Shown in pieces: positions 5,104 to 8,068 of a stretch of DNA of 8,068 bases (positions within the stretch are counted from its first letter, which is position 1; the number at the start of each line of letters is the position of its first letter). The stretch lies in NCBI GenBank assembly GCA_949287115.1, contig CASEFF010000260.1, positions 1-8,068 of the forward strand, given 5' to 3'. Both the position numbers and the translations under genes were made by a program. Origin of the DNA: an uncultured Bacillota bacterium (GTDB lineage Bacteria > Bacillota > Clostridia > Peptostreptococcales > Anaerovoracaceae). The notes under the pieces are model-generated. The model did no database searches. It saw nothing but the letters and a program-made list of their open reading frames with translations, and was not told the DNA's origin.

Positions 5104-7134
5104 CTAGCAGATCCTCGTTCCTTCCGGAATGATGTCGTCCACGAATATGACCTGACATCCGCACGCGTTGTTTGTACCTGCCAACAGCATGCCTTCGCTC
5201 GTCACTCCCGTGAACCTGGCCGGAGCAAGATTTGCCACGACTATTATCTTCCTGCCCTCAAGTTCCTCCGGGCTGTAGTCGTTCTTTATGCTGGAAACGA
5301 TGACCCTTTCCTTTATGCCGTCGAACAGCGTCAGCTTGTAGTTGCTGTGGGATTTTCTTATCTCCTGACACTTGAGTACCTTGCAGACCCTGAGATCCAT
5401 TTCGAAGAACCTGTCTATGGATATCTCCGGCTCGACGATCGGCTTCACCTCATCTGGTTCACCGTACTCTCTCTTCTTTTCTTCCTTCCCGGGTTCCTTT
5501 TCCGCTTCGAGGGCGGCCTTTTCGAGTGCTTCCTCCTCTTCCGTCTTAGGGAAGCTGAAATCCAGCAGGTGCATGAACCTTTCCCTGTCTATGGCATAGA
5601 GGAACAGATAGAGCCTCGGTCCCTTTTCCTTGCTTATGAGCAGCCTGTACACGTTCTTGAAGAACTGGCCCTGGATCTTCTTTATGTTCTCGACGTCGGT
5701 GCCGTATACCTCCTTAGGTATATCGTACAGCTTGGCGTTGAGGGCTTCGAGATCGTACTCGCCCTTCTTTATATAATCGTAGAGTATTGTTATCTCCCGC
5801 TTTTCCTCTTCGGAGAACGTATTGTAAAGTTCCCAGTCTCTCCAGCCTCTCAGCTTGTTGGCGCTCTCCGGCGCACACTGATACAGCCAGTATTTTGCCT
5901 TTTCCAGCCTCGTGTCGAAATCCTCGTACTTGTACGGAGTGCCTATCTTCTCGAAGACCGTTTCCATCATCGGCACGTTGAAATCCACGATGGAACCAAG
6001 CTGGACCAGCAGACTCATCGGTACCGTCTTTATCTTCCTTCCGTCTATGAGACTGTACTCCATGACGGAAGTGTTGTGTTCGTTCGTCTTTCCGTCCACG
6101 TACTCGTTGTACATCTTGTCGAACTCGAAGTACTGACGGAGTATTCCGTCGTCAAAACAGAAGTCGAAGGCTTTCTTAGGATCGGTCTTGGAATAGAGCC
6201 ACAGTATTATCTCCGGCTCGTATATCTTCAGCAGCGTCTCGGGAGTCAGGTTGAGACCGGAAGATCCGGACATCTTGCCCGTGGATCCCTTTATACCTAT
6301 GAACTCGTAGCCCTGGAACATAGGCGGCTCATAACCGAATATCTTCCTCGATATCACACTGCTCGTCTCGTAGCTTCCGCCCGGGCTCGCATGATCCTTG
6401 CCGCCCGGCTCAAAATCCACGCCTTCATATCTCCATCTCATTGGCCAGTCTATCTTCCACGCCAGCTTGCAGTTGAAGTCACTGGTGAAGTCAAAGCTCC
6501 CCTTATGTCCGCATTCACATTCGTACTCGGCTTTCGTGCAGTCGTCGGAAAGGGATACTATCTTCGTGGTGTCCCTGCCGCATTCGGGACAGAATATGCT
6601 CACAGGATAATATGCCTCTCTCTCGCCTTCTTCGGCGTCCTGAGTCCTGAAGCTGTCCAGTATGTCGAATATCTCCTTTCTCTTTTTCAGAGCTTCGATG
6701 ATATCGTCCCTGTATTTTCCGGAGGTGTACATATCCGTCTGGTACCTGTAGTCCATCTCGATACCGAACTTCTTTATCGAATCCATGAATTCCGCTTCAA
6801 AGTACTTTGCGTAATTCGCGTGCTCCGTATCGAACGGATTTGGAACGGAAGTGTACGGAAGACCTATGTACTTTTCGAATTCGTTATCCGGATCCACCGC
6901 CTTTACGTTTGCCGGCACCTTCCTGAATCTGTCGTATTCATCCCACGAAAAAAGAAGGCGTGCCTTTCTGCCCTTCTTCACCAGAGCCTTCGCTACGAAC
7001 AGGCTCGTCGCTATATCTCTGAAATTACCGATATGGATCGAACCTGACGGGCTTATACCCGCCGCGCAGACATACTCTTCCTTGTCCGGATTCCTCTTGA
7101 TCAACCTATCTGCTATCTTTTCCGCCCAATGCAA
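5104..7134 (-). CDS. lysS: Class I lysine--tRNA ligase (LysRS1) with C-terminal tRNA-binding domain
   Basis: A 676-residue protein that charges tRNA-Lys, of the class I type common in archaea and spirochaetes and rarer in bacteria, unrelated to the usual class II LysRS. N-terminal MHWAEKIADRL is typical. The class I signatures are HIGN at 34-37 (in SGSIHIGNFRD) and KMSGS at 287-291. A zinc ribbon has C182, C185, C206 and C208. Family motifs IDWPMRWRYEGVDFEPGGKD (~228-247) and SKEKGPRLYLF (~501-511) also fit. The usual enzyme ends near 525. Here a charged linker (~526-570, rich in Glu and Lys) leads to a Trbp111/MetRS-C-terminus-like OB fold at 571-676 (FFEMDLRVCKVLK, EGRKIIVVANLAPARFTG, SEGMLLAG). 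The start is TTG at 7134: GAGGTG lies 6 nt upstream and an in-frame TGA precedes it. Intact; second gene of the operon. Confidence 0.95.
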   Translation of the reverse strand: MHWAEKIADRLIKRNPDKEEYVCAAGISPSGSIHIGNFRDIATSLFVAKALVKKGRKARLLFSWDEYDRFRKVPANVKAVDPDNEFEKYIGLPYTSVPNPFDTEHANYAKYFEAEFMDSIKKFGIEMDYRYQTDMYTSGKYRDDIIEALKKRKEIFDILDSFRTQDAEEGEREAYYPVSIFCPECGRDTTKIVSLSDDCTKAEYECECGHKGSFDFTSDFNCKLAWKIDWPMRWRYEGVDFEPGGKDHASPGGSYETSSVISRKIFGYEPPMFQGYEFIGIKGSTGKMSGSSGLNLTPETLLKIYEPEIILWLYSKTDPKKAFDFCFDDGILRQYFEFDKMYNEYVDGKTNEHNTSVMEYSLIDGRKIKTVPMSLLVQLGSIVDFNVPMMETVFEKIGTPYKYEDFDTRLEKAKYWLYQCAPESANKLRGWRDWELYNTFSEEEKREITILYDYIKKGEYDLEALNAKLYDIPKEVYGTDVENIKKIQGQFFKNVYRLLISKEKGPRLYLFLYAIDRERFMHLLDFSFPKTEEEEALEKAALEAEKEPGKEEKKREYGEPDEVKPIVEPEISIDRFFEMDLRVCKVLKCQEIRKSHSNYKLTLFDGIKERVIVSSIKNDYSPEELEGRKIIVVANLAPARFTGVTSEGMLLAGTNNACGCQVIFVDDIIPEGTRIC

Positions 7135-7185
7135 TCAAAACACCTCTTTCTGATATTACATGCCGTCTGTTTCGTACGTTTGTTC

Positions 7186-7674
7186 CTATTCCTTTATTAT
7201 ATCCACGATCTCGTAATTGATGATCCCGTCGGGAACCTCGACCGCTACCTTTTCGCCCTTCTTATGACCGATGAGCGCATGTCCGACTGAAGATTCATTG
7301 GAGATCTTACCCTCGAAAGGATCTGCCTCTGTAGCTCCCACTATGGAAAACTCTTCTTCCGCACCGCTGTCGAGATCCTTTACAACGACCTTGAGGCCCA
7401 CGTTGACTACATCGCCCTTCACGTCCTCATCCTGTACGATCTTCGCTTTTCTGATCATTGTCTCCAGCTTATGGATACGCTCTTCCAGCTCGGCCTGCTC
7501 GTTTTTCGCCGAGTCGTACTCCGCGTTCTCGGAAATATCTCCGTAGGATATGGCTTCCTTTATTCTTTCTGCCACTTCGGCCCTCTTTACGGACACCAGT
7601 TCCTCATGTTCTGCTACTATCTTATCATATCCCTCTTTAGTTAATAAAATTTCTTCATTCATGTTATCTGCCAT
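7186..7674 (-). CDS. greA: Transcription elongation factor GreA
   Basis: GreA enters the RNA polymerase secondary channel and stimulates cleavage of backtracked transcripts. It is 162 residues, the normal length. Residues ~8-78 are the antiparallel coiled coil; the tip carries GDISENAEYDSAKNEQ (45-60), whose D46 and E49 correspond to the catalytic acidic pair. Residues ~82-160 form the FKBP-like globular domain, with SNESSVGHALIGHKKGE (126-142). The start at 7674 is preceded by AGGAGA at about 10 nt; a second in-frame ATG four codons on (MNEEILL) is possible. It is the first gene of the operon, 51 nt before lysS. greA-lysS is a common order in Bacillota. Confidence 0.97.
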   Translation of the reverse strand: MADNMNEEILLTKEGYDKIVAEHEELVSVKRAEVAERIKEAISYGDISENAEYDSAKNEQAELEERIHKLETMIRKAKIVQDEDVKGDVVNVGLKVVVKDLDSGAEEEFSIVGATEADPFEGKISNESSVGHALIGHKKGEKVAVEVPDGIINYEIVDIIKE

Positions 7675-7714
7675 GTTTGATAAATCTCCTTTCGACCCTT
7701 TGTCGTATCGAATT

Positions 7715-7743
7715 ATTATACTTTAAAACCGTTCCCTTGTCAA
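7715..7743 (-). promoter_or_regulatory. Sigma-A promoter of greA-lysS-asnS
   Basis: On the minus strand a perfect TTGACA (7743-7738) and a perfect TATAAT (7720-7715) are separated by exactly 17 bp. Transcription would begin near 7708, giving a leader of about 33 nt. That is too short for a T-box, so I see no tRNA-sensing control of the synthetase genes from this promoter. Confidence 0.85.
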
Positions 7744-7764
7744 CGATTGCGGCCGCCGAAATCA

Positions 7765-7793
7765 TTGACAACACCTCTTTCCGATGGTATTGT
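7765..7793 (+). promoter_or_regulatory. Sigma-A promoter of the HAD hydrolase gene
   Basis: TTGACA at 7765-7770 and TATTGT at 7788-7793 have a 17-bp spacer; the -35 is perfect and the -10 matches 4 of 6. It lies back-to-back with the greA promoter, with 21 bp between the two -35 boxes, so both could share regulation. Confidence 0.65.
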
Positions 7794-7832
7794 AAATGTA
7801 TCTTTAACAGTTCGTAAAAGGAGGCATCTACA

Positions 7833-8068
7833 ATGAAGATCAGCGGAGCTATTTTCGATATGGACGGCACGCTGCTCGACTCCACAAAGATGTGGCAGGG
7901 AGCGGCCGCGAGATACATAACGTCACTCATGAAAACACCCGAGCCCGATCTGGGAGCTAAGACGAAAGCCATGACCCTTCAGGAGCTCTGCGCTTACCTG
8001 AAATCCGAATACGCCATCGCGACAACGGAGGAGAAGATCGCCAAGGGCTTCAACGCCAGACTGCGCGA
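7833..8068 (+). CDS. HAD-superfamily hydrolase, N-terminal part (runs off window)
   Basis: The first 78 codons are present and the 3' end is outside the window. ISGAIFDMDGTLLDS at the start is HAD motif I, DxDGT, with the nucleophile and general-acid aspartates both present. The helix after it (TKMWQGAAARYITSL) and the following helical stretch look like the C1 alpha-helical cap of subfamily I, as in beta-phosphoglucomutase-like phosphatases, which hydrolyse small phosphorylated metabolites. The substrate cannot be read from this part. AGGAGG (7819-7824) lies 8 nt before the ATG. It is divergent from greA with its own promoter. Base composition resembles the housekeeping block. Confidence 0.9.
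   Translation, partial: MKISGAIFDMDGTLLDSTKMWQGAAARYITSLMKTPEPDLGAKTKAMTLQELCAYLKSEYAIATTEEKIAKGFNARLR

Noticed and set aside
5347..7047. A 566-codon open frame on the plus strand inside lysS
   Set aside because: It is antisense to a clear LysRS1 gene in a related codon phase and its translation is a low-complexity Leu/Val/Arg mix with no family features; its length reflects the codon bias of lysS.
1..8068. CRISPR array, tRNA or rRNA gene
   Set aside because: No regularly spaced direct repeats of suitable length and no recognisable tRNA or rRNA signatures were seen on reading.

Overview
The window looks like a chromosomal segment of a low- to mid-GC Bacillota, most likely an anaerobic Clostridia. 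The evidence is strong AGGAGG-type ribosome sites, sigma-A promoters, a greA-lysS-asnS block, and Clostridia-type mobile-element genes (a DUF6017 replication initiator and TnpV). A class I lysyl-tRNA synthetase with a MetRS-like C-terminal tRNA-binding domain would fit the Family XIII/Anaerovoracaceae area, but that placement is a guess made from memory.

There are two very different halves. Positions 1 to about 3668 are AT-richer and mosaic, and look like a decaying mobile or accessory region. In order it holds: the 3' part of a replication initiator gene (+) with repeats inside it that look like iterons; three consecutive hairpins at its 3' end; a short orphan reading-frame tail; an intact membrane-anchored XRE regulator (+); an AlbA_2/Schlafen-type gene (-) broken by an in-frame stop; an intact DUF4160-DUF2442 pair (-); tnpV (-); and two broken plus-strand reading frames with no identifiable product, which run up to the end of asnS.

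Positions 3669 to 8068 are housekeeping DNA of higher GC. greA, a class I lysS and asnS are read leftwards as a compact operon (gaps of 51 and 40 nt) from a near-perfect sigma-A promoter (TTGACA-17-TATAAT). A HAD-family hydrolase gene diverges from it to the right, with its own promoter, and runs off the window edge. The operon joins transcript-cleavage rescue (GreA) with charging of tRNA-Lys and tRNA-Asn.

The points most worth following are the LysRS1 fused to a Trbp111-type domain, placed next to greA where other Clostridia carry a class II lysS; the possible replication origin inside the rep gene with the hairpin cluster after it; and the step-by-step decay (nonsense, frameshift, apparent start-codon loss) readable in the left half. 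I did not find a clearly new defence or other system with a full gene set.
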